A stretch of DNA of 64,000 nucleotides. Source: Bog-473 sp963741995. Its GTDB lineage: Bacteria > Actinomycetota > Acidimicrobiia > Acidimicrobiales > RAAP-2. The stretch's first letter is position 1. The number at the start of each line of letters is the position of its first letter. Positions 25,378 through 33,901 of the stretch are shown one piece after another. Made by a program: the position numbers and the translations under genes. Location of the stretch: NCBI GenBank assembly GCA_963741995.1, contig CAVUKI010000010.1:62001-126000 (forward strand), read 5' to 3'. The notes under the pieces were generated by a model that did not search any database, had not been told where the DNA came from, and worked only from the letters and a program-made list of their open reading frames with translations.

Positions 25378-26295
25378 GTGGCCAAGCACACACGGCGTCG
25401 CTGGCGTCGCTCGAGTGGGGAGCGGACGAGCTTCCCGACGGACGAATCCGCGTGGAATGACCCCGATCCGTTCACGCCTGACGACGCGTGGCCCGTTCAT
25501 CCGGGGCCCGAATCGGGCCCGACCTTCGTCGGGACCCTCGATACTCCAGCCCTCGGCGAGGGGGAGGCCGTCGAGGCACAGCCCGGCGAGGGCGTCGGCG
25601 CGCGGCCCGAGGAGGCCGTCGACGTAGAGCAGATCGTTGTCGAACCGGCGCCCGACGACGACTGGTTCGGACCCTCCGACGCCGGCGACGAGATGTACGC
25701 CGCCCGCCGCGACGTCTCCTTGGCGTCGATGCTGATGCTCGGGAGCAGTCCTTATCAGCGCATCGATGGGATGGGCCTGGCCCGCAAGGCCCTCGAGAAT
25801 CCGCCGACGGGCGATACCCGTCGGGACATCTCCGAGGAGGAGCGGGCCATGCTGGCCAATGCCCGTGCCTGGTGCCTGCTCGTCCACGGTGACCTCGGCC
25901 ACCGCTCCCGGCTCGACGACCCGTTCGTGCTGGCCGACGCCGAACGCTTCGTCGAGTTCGCCCGTGCCGTCACGCCGGGGAGCCCGTCGCTCGAGACCAC
26001 GGTGGCGCTGCTGAGGATCCGCCAGGGCCGCACCGCAGAGGCACTGGTGAGTGCAGAGAGGGCCCTAGAGCTCTTCGCCCAGATCACCGAGCACCAGCGC
26101 GGTGGCAGGACCCAGGGAGCGGCGATCCTGGCCGTGGTGACGCACGCGCTCGCCGCGGCATCGTCGGGCGACGTCCACGCCGCACAGGTCCTGAGCGCGG
26201 CAGCGAGGGCGGTGGCGACCCCCCTCGACCTGGACGAGGCGGCCTTCTCGGCCCTATTGGCCGAGGTAGACAGGGAGATCGCCCGCAGCATCTGA
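25378..26295 (+). CDS. hypothetical tetratricopeptide-like protein
   Basis: 305 aa, GTG start. The first 100 residues are acidic and low in structure (many Asp, Glu and Pro). From about residue 125 the sequence is helical with Ala-rich repeats such as RIRQGRTAEALVSAERALEL and AAILAVVTHALAAASSGDV, which look like two or three TPR-type hairpins. No signal peptide or membrane segment is present, so it is cytoplasmic. I do not recognise a family or function. Confidence 0.65.
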   Translation: MAKHTRRRWRRSSGERTSFPTDESAWNDPDPFTPDDAWPVHPGPESGPTFVGTLDTPALGEGEAVEAQPGEGVGARPEEAVDVEQIVVEPAPDDDWFGPSDAGDEMYAARRDVSLASMLMLGSSPYQRIDGMGLARKALENPPTGDTRRDISEEERAMLANARAWCLLVHGDLGHRSRLDDPFVLADAERFVEFARAVTPGSPSLETTVALLRIRQGRTAEALVSAERALELFAQITEHQRGGRTQGAAILAVVTHALAAASSGDVHAAQVLSAAARAVATPLDLDEAAFSALLAEVDREIARSI

Positions 26296-26321
26296 CTGCC
26301 GGCGGCCTCGCGTATCCGAGT

Positions 26322-26376
26322 GTTCATCTTGGTGTTACGCCGATGTTGCATCGGGTTCACCTCCTGGTCCTAGCGT
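26322..26376 (+). promoter_or_regulatory. PHO-box-like repeats and -10 upstream of the GH18 gene
   Basis: Four GTT-starting units follow one another: GTTCATC (26322), GTTACGC (26334), GTTGCAT (26345) and GTTCACC (26355), at spacings of 12, 11 and 10 bases. A TAGCGT -10-like hexamer sits at 26371-26376, exactly nine bases after the last unit, as at 23064/23074. The first and last units are the best matches. Leader to the ATG at 26491 is about 110 bases. Confidence 0.42.
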
Positions 26377-26490
26377 CTGGGCCTGCGCAGACGGCCGAAC
26401 GGCTCCACGGGGAATTGACACTGCAGGGCTTGGCGAGACCTCGAGAGCGTCAGACCGGCGTGGCAGTGCCGGACGGAGGGCACTCAGACG

Positions 26491-28266
26491 ATGTGGAGAC
26501 AGCGAGAGACCGGGCGGCGAAGGCCGCTCGCGAACGGGCGGGATCATGGTGTCGCGTCGGACACCATCGGGCTCCTCGACTCCATCTCGCTGACCGCGAT
26601 CTACACCGACCTCACCCCCCCGACGGCGGCGCCCCACACGACGGCCGGAGACGTGCTCGCCAACGTCTCGTTTCGGCTCGTCTTCGACCCACCCGTCGAG
26701 CCCGCCCGCAGGCACGGAGCCCATCGTCGGGTCGGCGCCCGGGAACGCGTCCCTCTGCGCAAGCTGGCGATCGGCGTGGGCAGCCTCGCGCTCGTGAGTG
26801 GAGTCCTAGCCGCCGGGCTCATCATGGGGACGAGCACGGGCCCGCCCGCGCACGTACGCGTGGCCAGTAGCCCCGCGGCCGACCGCCTCACTATGAGCCA
26901 GCCGATCCACCTCGCTCCGGCGACGGCGGCGCCCGCTCCAACCCCGCCCCAGGTTGCGCTCTCCGCTCCGACATCGGCACATGAGGTGTTCGGCTACGCG
27001 CCCTACTGGTCGCTCGCGCAGGCATCGCAGTTCCCGGTCAGCGACTTCTCCACCATCGCCTACTTCAGCGTCGACGTGAACGCCAACGGCACCATCCAAA
27101 CGTCCGGGCCGGGTTGGGACGGTTACGAGAGCCAGGACCTTACTAACCTCGTGAACGCGGCGCACCAGGCAGGTGACCGCGTCGTCCTCACGGCGACCGA
27201 TTTCTCGAACTCGTCGCTCGACTCGCTCACCCACAGTCCGACAGCGGGCGTGACGCTCGGCCAGCAATTGACCCAGCTGGTCAGGAACAAGAATCTCGAC
27301 GGGGTGAACCTCGACTTCGAAGGTACCGGGAGCGGGGATCAGGCGGGCCTCGACCACCTGGTGTCGCAAGTCGACTTCATGTTGCACACGGCCAACCAGC
27401 ACTACCAGCTCACGATGGCCACCTACGCGTCCTCCGCGGGTGATCCCTCCGGCTTCTACGACATTGCGGGCCTGAGTAAGTGGGTCGATGCCTTCTTCGT
27501 GATGGCGTACGACGTCAATCAAGGCCCGGCCCAGGGGAACGGCAACGCCGCCGACGTCGATGCCGACTACATCTCTCAGTACGTCTCGGCGGCGGGCGCG
27601 TCGAAGGTGATCCTCGGCTTGCCGCTCTTCGGGTACGACGAACCGACGAGCGGTCCCGATCTGGGCGACGCCTCCACGGGTTCATCGCAGGCGGTGACCT
27701 ATGCACAGGCCATGGCCTCGGGCCCCACGTATTGGGACGCGGCCACGCAGACCGCGTGGACGTCGTACCAATCGGGCGGACAGTGGCATCAAGTCTTCTT
27801 CGACAACCTCAACACGCTTGCCGACAAGGTCCGGCTGGCCGCCAATTCGCATCTCCTCGGCGTCGGCGCGTGGGCCCTGGGGATGGAAGGCTCCGACGAC
27901 TCCGTGCTATCCGTCCTCGGCGGCGGCACGTCGCCGCTGCGCACGCCACCGGCAGGACCGGCCGCGTCGACCAACGCCCAGGTCCCGAACTTCCCGGGGT
28001 CGGGCAACTCGGGGGCCGCACCGACGACCACCACGGTGCCAGCGCACAAGCACAAGGCAGGCGCCACGGGTACGACCGCTACGACGCTTGCTCAGGAGGG
28101 ATCGACCACAACCACCACGCATCCAAGGAAAACAACGACGACGACCACGACGTCCACGACGACGACAACGACCACCGATCCGACGCAATCGACGACAACG
28201 AGCACCACAGGAGGGACGGGGACCAGCAGTGCAGGCTCGACAACTACGACGGGGCCACCTCCATGA
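26491..28266 (+). CDS. glycoside hydrolase family 18 protein, membrane-anchored, Thr-rich tail
   Basis: 591 aa. A cytoplasmic stretch of about 90 residues precedes one helix (LAIGVGSLALVSGVLAAGLIMG). The GH18 barrel spans about residues 165-480: VFGYAPYWSLAQASQF, STIAYFSVDVNANG, catalytic LDGVNLDFEG (final Glu is the general acid), FFVMAYDVN, and KVILGLPLFGYDE. The DGVNLDFE form, with Asn at the middle Asp position, is usual in the YaaH/SleL-type peptidoglycan or spore-coat branch. The last 100 residues are Thr-rich and disordered. It probably trims cell-wall or chitin-like glycan outside the membrane. The ribosome site GGAGGG lies 11 bases before the ATG. Confidence 0.82.
   Translation: MWRQRETGRRRPLANGRDHGVASDTIGLLDSISLTAIYTDLTPPTAAPHTTAGDVLANVSFRLVFDPPVEPARRHGAHRRVGARERVPLRKLAIGVGSLALVSGVLAAGLIMGTSTGPPAHVRVASSPAADRLTMSQPIHLAPATAAPAPTPPQVALSAPTSAHEVFGYAPYWSLAQASQFPVSDFSTIAYFSVDVNANGTIQTSGPGWDGYESQDLTNLVNAAHQAGDRVVLTATDFSNSSLDSLTHSPTAGVTLGQQLTQLVRNKNLDGVNLDFEGTGSGDQAGLDHLVSQVDFMLHTANQHYQLTMATYASSAGDPSGFYDIAGLSKWVDAFFVMAYDVNQGPAQGNGNAADVDADYISQYVSAAGASKVILGLPLFGYDEPTSGPDLGDASTGSSQAVTYAQAMASGPTYWDAATQTAWTSYQSGGQWHQVFFDNLNTLADKVRLAANSHLLGVGAWALGMEGSDDSVLSVLGGGTSPLRTPPAGPAASTNAQVPNFPGSGNSGAAPTTTTVPAHKHKAGATGTTATTLAQEGSTTTTTHPRKTTTTTTTSTTTTTTTDPTQSTTTSTTGGTGTSSAGSTTTTGPPP
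28117..28212 (+). repeat. low-complexity ACN repeat encoding poly-Thr
   Basis: The 3' end of the GH18 gene is a run of ACA/ACG/ACC codons broken by Ser, Lys and Gly, giving a Thr-rich tail. Such tracts are O-glycosylation candidates in actinobacterial surface proteins and are prone to slippage. Confidence 0.6.
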
Positions 28267-28279
28267 GCCCGCCGCGCTC

Positions 28280-29116
28280 TTGAGCCGGTACCCCGGTCCA
28301 AACACGACCTCAGCCGTTCCCATCTTCACGCAATCCGGAGCCGGCGGAGCTCGTCGGCGATCATGGCGACCATCGCGCCGGGGCGTGGCCTTCGTGCTCA
28401 CCGCGCTCGTGGCGGTGACGGCCGCGGCGTGCAGCAACAGCGCGCCGTCGGAAGGAGCGCTGCAAGGCAAGACGGCGACTGCGATCACGGGGATGTCGAT
28501 CGAGGCCTACCACCGGCAGCAGTCGGTTGCCTTCGTCACGAAGACGGTCGTCGGCAAGACGAGCACCGTCGAGGTCGGCGCCACCAGCCGTGCCGGCGCT
28601 GCCGCGGAGACGGTCACGACAAACGGCCAGCCGGTGATCGACGCCGTGTTCGTCGACAACGTGGCCTACCTGCGGTCGACAGCCTCGTTTCTCGAGCATT
28701 CGCTGAATCTCTCGACCAGCACAGCGACCGCCTACGCGGGGAAATGGATCTCGTTCCAGGAGGGAGACGCGGCCTACAAAGGTCTCGTGAGCTCGCTCTC
28801 ACCGACCCAGGCCATTGAGCAGTTCGTCCCGGAAGAGCCGAACCTCCGCGTGGCCGGGGCGACGTCGGTGGGCGGGCGCACCGCCGTGGCCGTCTCGGGA
28901 AGCCCTTCGGGCCAGGTCCGAGCGGGCAACACGGCGATATCCACGCTGTTCGTCTCGACGACCGCGCCCTACTTGCCCACGAGCTCAACGGTCGAAGTGA
29001 AAAGCACGACGGGGAAGACTGCGGAGCGGCTGGCCTCGGTGTACGGCAAGTACAACAAGCCGGTCCACCCGATCGCCCCGAAGGGGGCCACGCCCTTCTC
29101 ATCGCTCAGTGGCTGA
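28280..29116 (+). CDS. lipoprotein of unknown function
   Basis: About 278 aa if read from the in-frame TTG at 28280, just after the GH18 stop; a later GTG near 28385 is possible, and the frame's extension back to 27701 lies inside the GH18 gene. A basic stretch is followed by a signal peptide with lipobox VTAAAC, then a domain beginning ALQGKTATAITGMSIEAY and containing VIDAVFVDNVAYLRSTAS and GKWISFQEGDAAYKGLV. This pattern resembles LppX/LprG-like or related outer lipoproteins that carry lipid-like ligands, but I cannot place it with confidence. Confidence 0.6.
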   Translation: MSRYPGPNTTSAVPIFTQSGAGGARRRSWRPSRRGVAFVLTALVAVTAAACSNSAPSEGALQGKTATAITGMSIEAYHRQQSVAFVTKTVVGKTSTVEVGATSRAGAAAETVTTNGQPVIDAVFVDNVAYLRSTASFLEHSLNLSTSTATAYAGKWISFQEGDAAYKGLVSSLSPTQAIEQFVPEEPNLRVAGATSVGGRTAVAVSGSPSGQVRAGNTAISTLFVSTTAPYLPTSSTVEVKSTTGKTAERLASVYGKYNKPVHPIAPKGATPFSSLSG

Positions 29117-29169
29117 GACACTGGACACGCGGTGAGGCGCAGGGTCTCGGGCCGGTGGTAAACCGGATG

Positions 29170-30168
29170 TCAGGCGGCCGGGCGCTCCCCGCGGGACGCG
29201 TCGCTGACGTCGCCCATGGCCAGGGAGTCCACACCGTCGCTGGAGCGCAGCCGGTCGAACTCGTCGAGGAGCCGATGCAGCCGCTCGAGGTTCTCGGCTG
29301 GGTGCGCGACGAAGTTGTGCGGGTGCCACCACAGGTGCACGATGCGGCCCAAGCCCGCCGCGTCGCGCAGCGACTTGACGATTCGGCCGTCCTGGAGCGG
29401 CTGCAGCGCCTTGGTGGATGGCGCCCACGGTCGCAGGAAGGCGCTGGCCGGGATGTTGCACAGGCCCGAGGGCTCCACCAGCTCACCCCACGTGAACGTG
29501 GGCACGGCCGGCCCGGCCCAGGTCGACGCCAGGCGGACGGCGCGCACCGCCAGCCCCGAGTCCTCGTCCGGTCGCGACCGGTGGGCCCAGCCGGGCTGGG
29601 GCCCGCGGTAGCACTCGAAGCCCGTCTGGACGAGCATCGGTGCGAGCCCGGGGTTCCACTGGTTCCGGGGGAGCACAAGGGACCGCAGCCGCAGACCTCT
29701 GCGCGCCGCAGCCGCTTGGGCCGCTTGCAGGTCGGCTGCGAAGGCGTCGGCACCCGGGCCTGGCTCGAGGCAGTAGAAGTGGGAGAAAGTGTGCGATGCC
29801 AGCTCCTGCCCCCGGATGGTGGCCAGTCGGTCGACCAGCGAACCGGCGAGGTGCAGGGGGTCCTCGTCCTCGGTGAGCCCGATCGGCTCGGGGTAGGGAT
29901 CGAACCGCGCCATCCGGTACGCCGGTCGGGTGGCCGGGCTCATGGCTCTCGCCTCGGCGGCGGTCGTGGCGAACAGCAGTCCCACCGTGGCCCAGGTGGC
30001 GCGCACCTCTCTCCGGGCGAACAGCTCGGCCAACGTCACCACCATGGACCGGCTTGCCACCAGCGTTCGGGTCACTGCGGGGTCGACTGCGGTGTGGTCG
30101 CGCATGCCCCAGTGCAGCTCGAAATCGAGCGAAATGACCAGTGCTCCGTGCCCGCGTACATCCGCCAC
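29170..30168 (-). CDS. polysaccharide deacetylase (NodB-like)
   Basis: About 332 aa from a GTG at 30168; the frame stays open to 30285 but that part overlaps the divergent methyltransferase gene and reads as non-coding. It begins ALVISLDFELHWGM, the metal/catalytic Asp region, and has QELASHTFSHFY, the His-x3-His metal motif of NodB enzymes. LWWHPHNFVAHP supplies the late His motif. Such enzymes remove N- or O-acetyl groups from polysaccharides. No signal peptide is visible, so the substrate may be lipid-linked and intracellular. It begins 18 bases from the divergent gene at 30186. Confidence 0.82.
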   Translation of the reverse strand: MADVRGHGALVISLDFELHWGMRDHTAVDPAVTRTLVASRSMVVTLAELFARREVRATWATVGLLFATTAAEARAMSPATRPAYRMARFDPYPEPIGLTEDEDPLHLAGSLVDRLATIRGQELASHTFSHFYCLEPGPGADAFAADLQAAQAAAARRGLRLRSLVLPRNQWNPGLAPMLVQTGFECYRGPQPGWAHRSRPDEDSGLAVRAVRLASTWAGPAVPTFTWGELVEPSGLCNIPASAFLRPWAPSTKALQPLQDGRIVKSLRDAAGLGRIVHLWWHPHNFVAHPAENLERLHRLLDEFDRLRSSDGVDSLAMGDVSDASRGERPAA

Positions 30169-30185
30169 GGACGGAGAGGCTACCA

Positions 30186-31289
30186 ATGACCCCGGAACCT
30201 CCGACCCGCCACACGACCGGGGCGCGACAACGGCGGGATCCCCCGCGGGACACGGGCCCAACGCTGCTGCCGTTGGAGGATGCACTCAAAGCGGACGAAT
30301 CGACCGTGGGCGCGCTGCTGACGCGGCTGCGCTGCCCGGTCTGCGCGGCTGGCGTGGTGAAGGAGGGGGCCGGCGTCCGCTGCGCCGGCGGGCACGCCGT
30401 CCTCGTGGTCGACGGCTATCTCGACGCCTTGGGTGGCCCCGCCAAAGACGGGGCCACGGCCGGCGCGTCGACAACGAGCGAGGCGACGGCGAGGACCTTC
30501 GCCAGCTTCGGCTACGAGTGGACCACGTTCTCCGAGAGTCGCGAGGAGGACGAGCACTACGCCGACCACTACCTGCGCGACCTCGACGTCGGGCGGATTC
30601 GTGGTTCGGTCGGACTCGATGCGGGGTGCGGGCGGGGCCGCTACACGCGGTTCCTGGCTCCGCATCTCGACGTTGTAGTGGCCCTCGACGGCTCCGACGC
30701 CGTCGTCAGCGCAGCACGCAACCTCGGCGACATCCCAAATGCGGTGGTGGTGCGCGCCGACCTCCGACGTGCGCCCTTCGTCGACGGCAGCTTCGGATTC
30801 ATCGCCTCGTTCGGTGTGCTCCACCATCTGGAGGACCCCCGGACGGGCTTCGACCGCCTCGTGCGGCTGCTGGCGCCCGGCGGGGTGATCTCCTTGTATC
30901 TCTACAGCCGGCCCGGGCGGGCGGGTGCACGTGGCCTCGGGCTGGCCGCGGCGGCGGCACTGCGCCGGCTCACCGTCCGCCTGCCCCACCGGACCCTGCG
31001 GTCGCTGAGCACTCCGGTCGCCGCAGTGCTCTTCGTGACCGTCGTCGCGGCGGGGCGGATGGGCGACGCGCTGGGTGTCCGACGGTTGTCGGCCCTTCCG
31101 ATGGCCACCTACCGGGACAAGCCGTTCCGCAGCCTCGTGCTCGACACCTTCGACCGTCTGAGCGCGCCGATTGAGCACCGGTTCGTCTGGGCCGACCTCG
31201 AACCCTGGTTCGCAGAGTCAGGGCTCGTCGTCGACTCCGTGCGCGACGACTCGGGCTGGTTCATTGTGGCCCACCGCCCTGCCACCTGA
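30186..31289 (+). CDS. SAM-dependent methyltransferase with N-terminal zinc-ribbon-like segment
   Basis: About 367 aa from the ATG at 30186 (GGAGAGG ribosome-like site upstream). Residues about 40-75 hold a Trm112-like segment with RLRCPVCAAG and a second Cys (RCAGGHAVL). The class I methyltransferase fold follows with VGLDAGCGRGRYT (SAM loop), VVVALDGSDAVV, VVVRADLRRAPF and SFGVLHHLEDP. A C-terminal region of about 100 residues is hydrophobic and basic. It lies in a polysaccharide locus, so sugar O-methylation is likely but not proven. Confidence 0.82.
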   Translation: MTPEPPTRHTTGARQRRDPPRDTGPTLLPLEDALKADESTVGALLTRLRCPVCAAGVVKEGAGVRCAGGHAVLVVDGYLDALGGPAKDGATAGASTTSEATARTFASFGYEWTTFSESREEDEHYADHYLRDLDVGRIRGSVGLDAGCGRGRYTRFLAPHLDVVVALDGSDAVVSAARNLGDIPNAVVVRADLRRAPFVDGSFGFIASFGVLHHLEDPRTGFDRLVRLLAPGGVISLYLYSRPGRAGARGLGLAAAAALRRLTVRLPHRTLRSLSTPVAAVLFVTVVAAGRMGDALGVRRLSALPMATYRDKPFRSLVLDTFDRLSAPIEHRFVWADLEPWFAESGLVVDSVRDDSGWFIVAHRPAT

Positions 31290-31296
31290 CGCCTCG

Positions 31297-32088
31297 TCAA
31301 CGCACCCCTGCCCGCCGGCGCGCCACCAGGTAGTCCCACGCCGTAGGGTGCCAGCGCAGCTGCGAATGCTCTGCGCCCGGCAGTGGCGCCACGGTCTCGA
31401 GGCGGCTCCCGGCCAGGACAGCGTCCACCTGGCCGAGTAGCAGGGGGATGACGCAGGCGAGGTGGAGGAAGGGATAGGTGGCGATGGAGTCGGCGCCGTG
31501 GGGCGCAAATGTCGCCTGGCCCAGGATGCCCCCCGTGTCGATTCCCGGGTCGACCAGGTGCACGGTGGAGCCGGCGAGGTCGGGGCGGCCCTCGCGCAGC
31601 GCCCAATACCCGCCGTGCACACCACGATAGCGAGGGGTGACCCCTGCGTGAACGTTGAGGACCGGCACGTCGAGGGCTCCGAGTACGGCGCGGGAGATGA
31701 TGCGAGTCCCCTGCACCACGACCACTGCGGGCGAGACCAGGCCCAGGAGGGCGATCGTGCCCTCGTCGTTCACCGTAACGACGAGGACGGGGTTTCGAAC
31801 AGGGGTCAGATCGAGGTCGTGCTCCCGCGCGATCTGCTGGACGCGCCGGCGCCCGCGCCAATGCAGCAGAGGCATGACCAGCGCGACGAACGCCACCTGC
31901 CCCATCACCTTCCACCAGCCGAGCCTGCGGGCGCGCCGCCGGGCCAGGCCGAATCTGGAGGGCGACTCCTCCACGAGCACGGTCAGCGTGGCGCGGGCGC
32001 CGAGGTGGGCTTCGAGGGCGTGCGCCACCGATGCCGTGGCGGCGCTTCCATCACCGAGCAGGACGACGCAGGGCGGCTCAGCGGGCAT
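31297..32088 (-). CDS. formyltransferase-family protein
   Basis: About 263 aa from the Met at 32088. The catalytic core of formyl/methionyl-tRNA formyltransferases is visible: LNVHAGVTPRYRGVHGGYWA (Asn and His) and GSTVHLVDPGIDTGGIL (Asp). The N-terminal part lacks the usual tRNA formyltransferase sequence and the protein is short, so it is more like sugar N-formyltransferases or phosphoribosylglycinamide relatives. In this context it may formylate an amino sugar. It overlaps the GT4 gene upstream by 11 bases and so forms an operon with it. Confidence 0.75.
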   Translation of the reverse strand: MPAEPPCVVLLGDGSAATASVAHALEAHLGARATLTVLVEESPSRFGLARRRARRLGWWKVMGQVAFVALVMPLLHWRGRRRVQQIAREHDLDLTPVRNPVLVVTVNDEGTIALLGLVSPAVVVVQGTRIISRAVLGALDVPVLNVHAGVTPRYRGVHGGYWALREGRPDLAGSTVHLVDPGIDTGGILGQATFAPHGADSIATYPFLHLACVIPLLLGQVDAVLAGSRLETVAPLPGAEHSQLRWHPTAWDYLVARRRAGVR

Positions 32089-33259
32089 GGGGACCGGCCT
32101 CCCGGTGGGCACCCGAATTCCTCGACACGTCGCGCACGGAGGTGAGCATGGCCCCCTCGATCACGTCCACCTCGTCCTCGAGCGAGAGCCTGGCCTCCGC
32201 CGCCTCCCGGCAGCGCCCGCCAAGGTCCGGGTCTTCGGCGCGCCACCCGTGCAGGTCGCGCAGGCGGTCCGCCAGCGCGCCGGCATCGTCGGCGGGAACG
32301 AGATAATCGGACAACCAGCCCGTGAGCACCTCGGGTGAGCCGCCGACGCGGGTCGCCACGACGGGAACGCCGCAGGCGAGCGGCTCCAAGATGGAGCGAG
32401 AGAGAGGTTCGGCCCACCGGCTCGGCACCACGGCGACGTCGGCCGCCTGGAGCAGCGGGACGACGTCGTTGCGGCGTGGGAGCCAGGTCACGGGCAGACC
32501 CTCGGCCGCGGCGTGCAGTCGTGCCTCGTAGGCGCGGGCCGCGGTCGGCTCGGCTGCGGCCGAAGGGGAGCCGACTAGCATCAACCGGCAGTCGGGGGCG
32601 GAACGGGCGAGCTGGCCGAACGCTTCCACCAAGACGTCAACGCCCTTCTCCTCGCTGATGCGCCCCGCAAAAAGCACGACGAAGTCGTTGGGTGCGAGCC
32701 CGTACTCCGATCGCACGCGGGCCCGTCCGCGTGCGTCCCCGGGCCTGTAGCGGACGAGGTCGACCGACGTCAGGGCCACCGTGGCGCGACCGAGGTCCAG
32801 GCCGGTCCCTTCCCACAGGCCGAGCGTGTGCTCCGACACGGAGACCGTGACGTCGACGCGCTTCAGGACGGTGCCGAGCCAGCGGGGGAGCGGCTCGGGC
32901 GGGGGGAGGCAGAGATGATAGACGACGGTGGTGCGACGGCCGCTTGCAACGGCGACTGCGAACGGGAGGTCCCAGTAGCGGTAGACGTAGACCACGTCGG
33001 GCGCGAGGCGGCGGGCCCGCCTGACCGCAACCACGACGTCGAGCGACGACCGTAGCGGGTGGGCGCGGCGAGGCAGGGTCGTGGAGACACGGTTCATCGT
33101 CGCCGTGATGTCCTCCCAATCCTTCTCGAAGGCGCCCCCGTGCACGAAGACGAGGTCAAGCCGGTGCCCGCGGCGGGCCAGGCTCCTGCAGTTGGTGAGC
33201 TGCGTCCTCTCGAGTCCCCCCGCCGCGTCCAGGTAGTTGGCCGTCACCAGGATGCGCAT
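32078..33259 (-). CDS. GT4-family glycosyltransferase
   Basis: 393 aa. The start is fixed by an AGGAGG ribosome site eight bases before the ATG at 33259. It has the GT-B layout: N-terminal LVTANYLDAAGGLERTQL, then VVYHLCLPPPEP, LFAGRISEEKGVDVLVEAF at the start of the donor domain, and a late EPLACGVPVVATRVGG with the GT4 Glu of the donor site (LSRSILEPL). It transfers a sugar from a nucleotide donor in the cytoplasm. The specific linkage is unknown. Confidence 0.87.
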   Translation of the reverse strand: MRILVTANYLDAAGGLERTQLTNCRSLARRGHRLDLVFVHGGAFEKDWEDITATMNRVSTTLPRRAHPLRSSLDVVVAVRRARRLAPDVVYVYRYWDLPFAVAVASGRRTTVVYHLCLPPPEPLPRWLGTVLKRVDVTVSVSEHTLGLWEGTGLDLGRATVALTSVDLVRYRPGDARGRARVRSEYGLAPNDFVVLFAGRISEEKGVDVLVEAFGQLARSAPDCRLMLVGSPSAAAEPTAARAYEARLHAAAEGLPVTWLPRRNDVVPLLQAADVAVVPSRWAEPLSRSILEPLACGVPVVATRVGGSPEVLTGWLSDYLVPADDAGALADRLRDLHGWRAEDPDLGGRCREAAEARLSLEDEVDVIEGAMLTSVRDVSRNSGAHREAGPHAR

Positions 33260-33562
33260 CTCGTGATCCTCCTCGTGACCTCGCACGATCGCGGCGGCGT
33301 GGTGGTGGTACCGCCCTGGCGAGAGGAAGCGTGCATGGCGGCACGAGGCTACCGTCGCCCAGCGTCGTGCCTTCCGACGGCGTCACGACGCGGGGCTTCG
33401 TTGTTCGCCCTGCGGTCACCCGATGGACACGCGTCGTTCTCACAACCGGCACTCCGTGGCTGCAGAAATCCCGGCTCGTGCGGCGGCGAGCGGTTGCGCG
33501 GTACGGTTCGCCGCGGCCTGGTTGCGCTGGCCGGCGCGCCATGGTCGAAGGAGGATGGTGCC
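33260..33562. other. divergent intergenic region
   Basis: These 303 bases separate the minus-strand GT4 gene from the plus-strand 112-aa gene. They contain both ribosome sites, GAGGAGG-type on each side, but no hairpin, repeat or clearly coding frame. I see no convincing -10/-35 pair that I would assign. Confidence 0.4.
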
Positions 33563-33901
33563 ATGGAAACAGAAGGACTCGAAGGCTGGTGCACCGACCC
33601 GTTCGGCCGCCACGAGGCGCGCTGGCTCTCGACGGGGACGCCGACCAAGCTGGTGCGCGACGGGGAGGTCGAATCCTACGACGACCCTCCTGATGAGCAG
33701 CCCACGCGGGAGCCGCAGTTGCTCGAGCCCCCCGTGGGACTCAACGGCGGAGCGGATCTCTGGCGCGCCGGGGACCCGGGCAGCGCACCGGTGAATCTCG
33801 ACAGCCTGGAGCGGCAGATGAGCGATGCCGCGCTCGAAGGTGGCGCACACCCCGAGGTGGACCTTGGGGTCCCCCCGCCGCCGTCCGACCGAGACCAATG
33901 A
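33563..33901 (+). CDS. small conserved-looking hypothetical protein
   Basis: 112 aa. The start ATG at 33563 is supported by AGGAGG eight bases upstream; the open frame continues much further back to 33059 but that part is antisense to the GT4 gene. It begins ETEGLEGWCTDPFGRHEARW and has PTKLVRDGEVESYDDPP, an acidic, Pro- and Trp-containing pattern I associate with short actinobacterial proteins of unknown function. No signal peptide or membrane segment. It ends next to, and converges on, the asparagine synthase gene with no gap. Confidence 0.65.
   Translation: METEGLEGWCTDPFGRHEARWLSTGTPTKLVRDGEVESYDDPPDEQPTREPQLLEPPVGLNGGADLWRAGDPGSAPVNLDSLERQMSDAALEGGAHPEVDLGVPPPPSDRDQ

Noticed and set aside
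27701..28279. N-terminal extension of the lipoprotein ending at 29116
   Set aside because: It is a shifted reading of the GH18 gene; the lipoprotein signal lies after the GH18 stop.
33059..33562. N-terminal extension of the small 112-aa protein
   Set aside because: The extension is antisense to the GT4 gene and the good ribosome site is at the internal ATG 33563.
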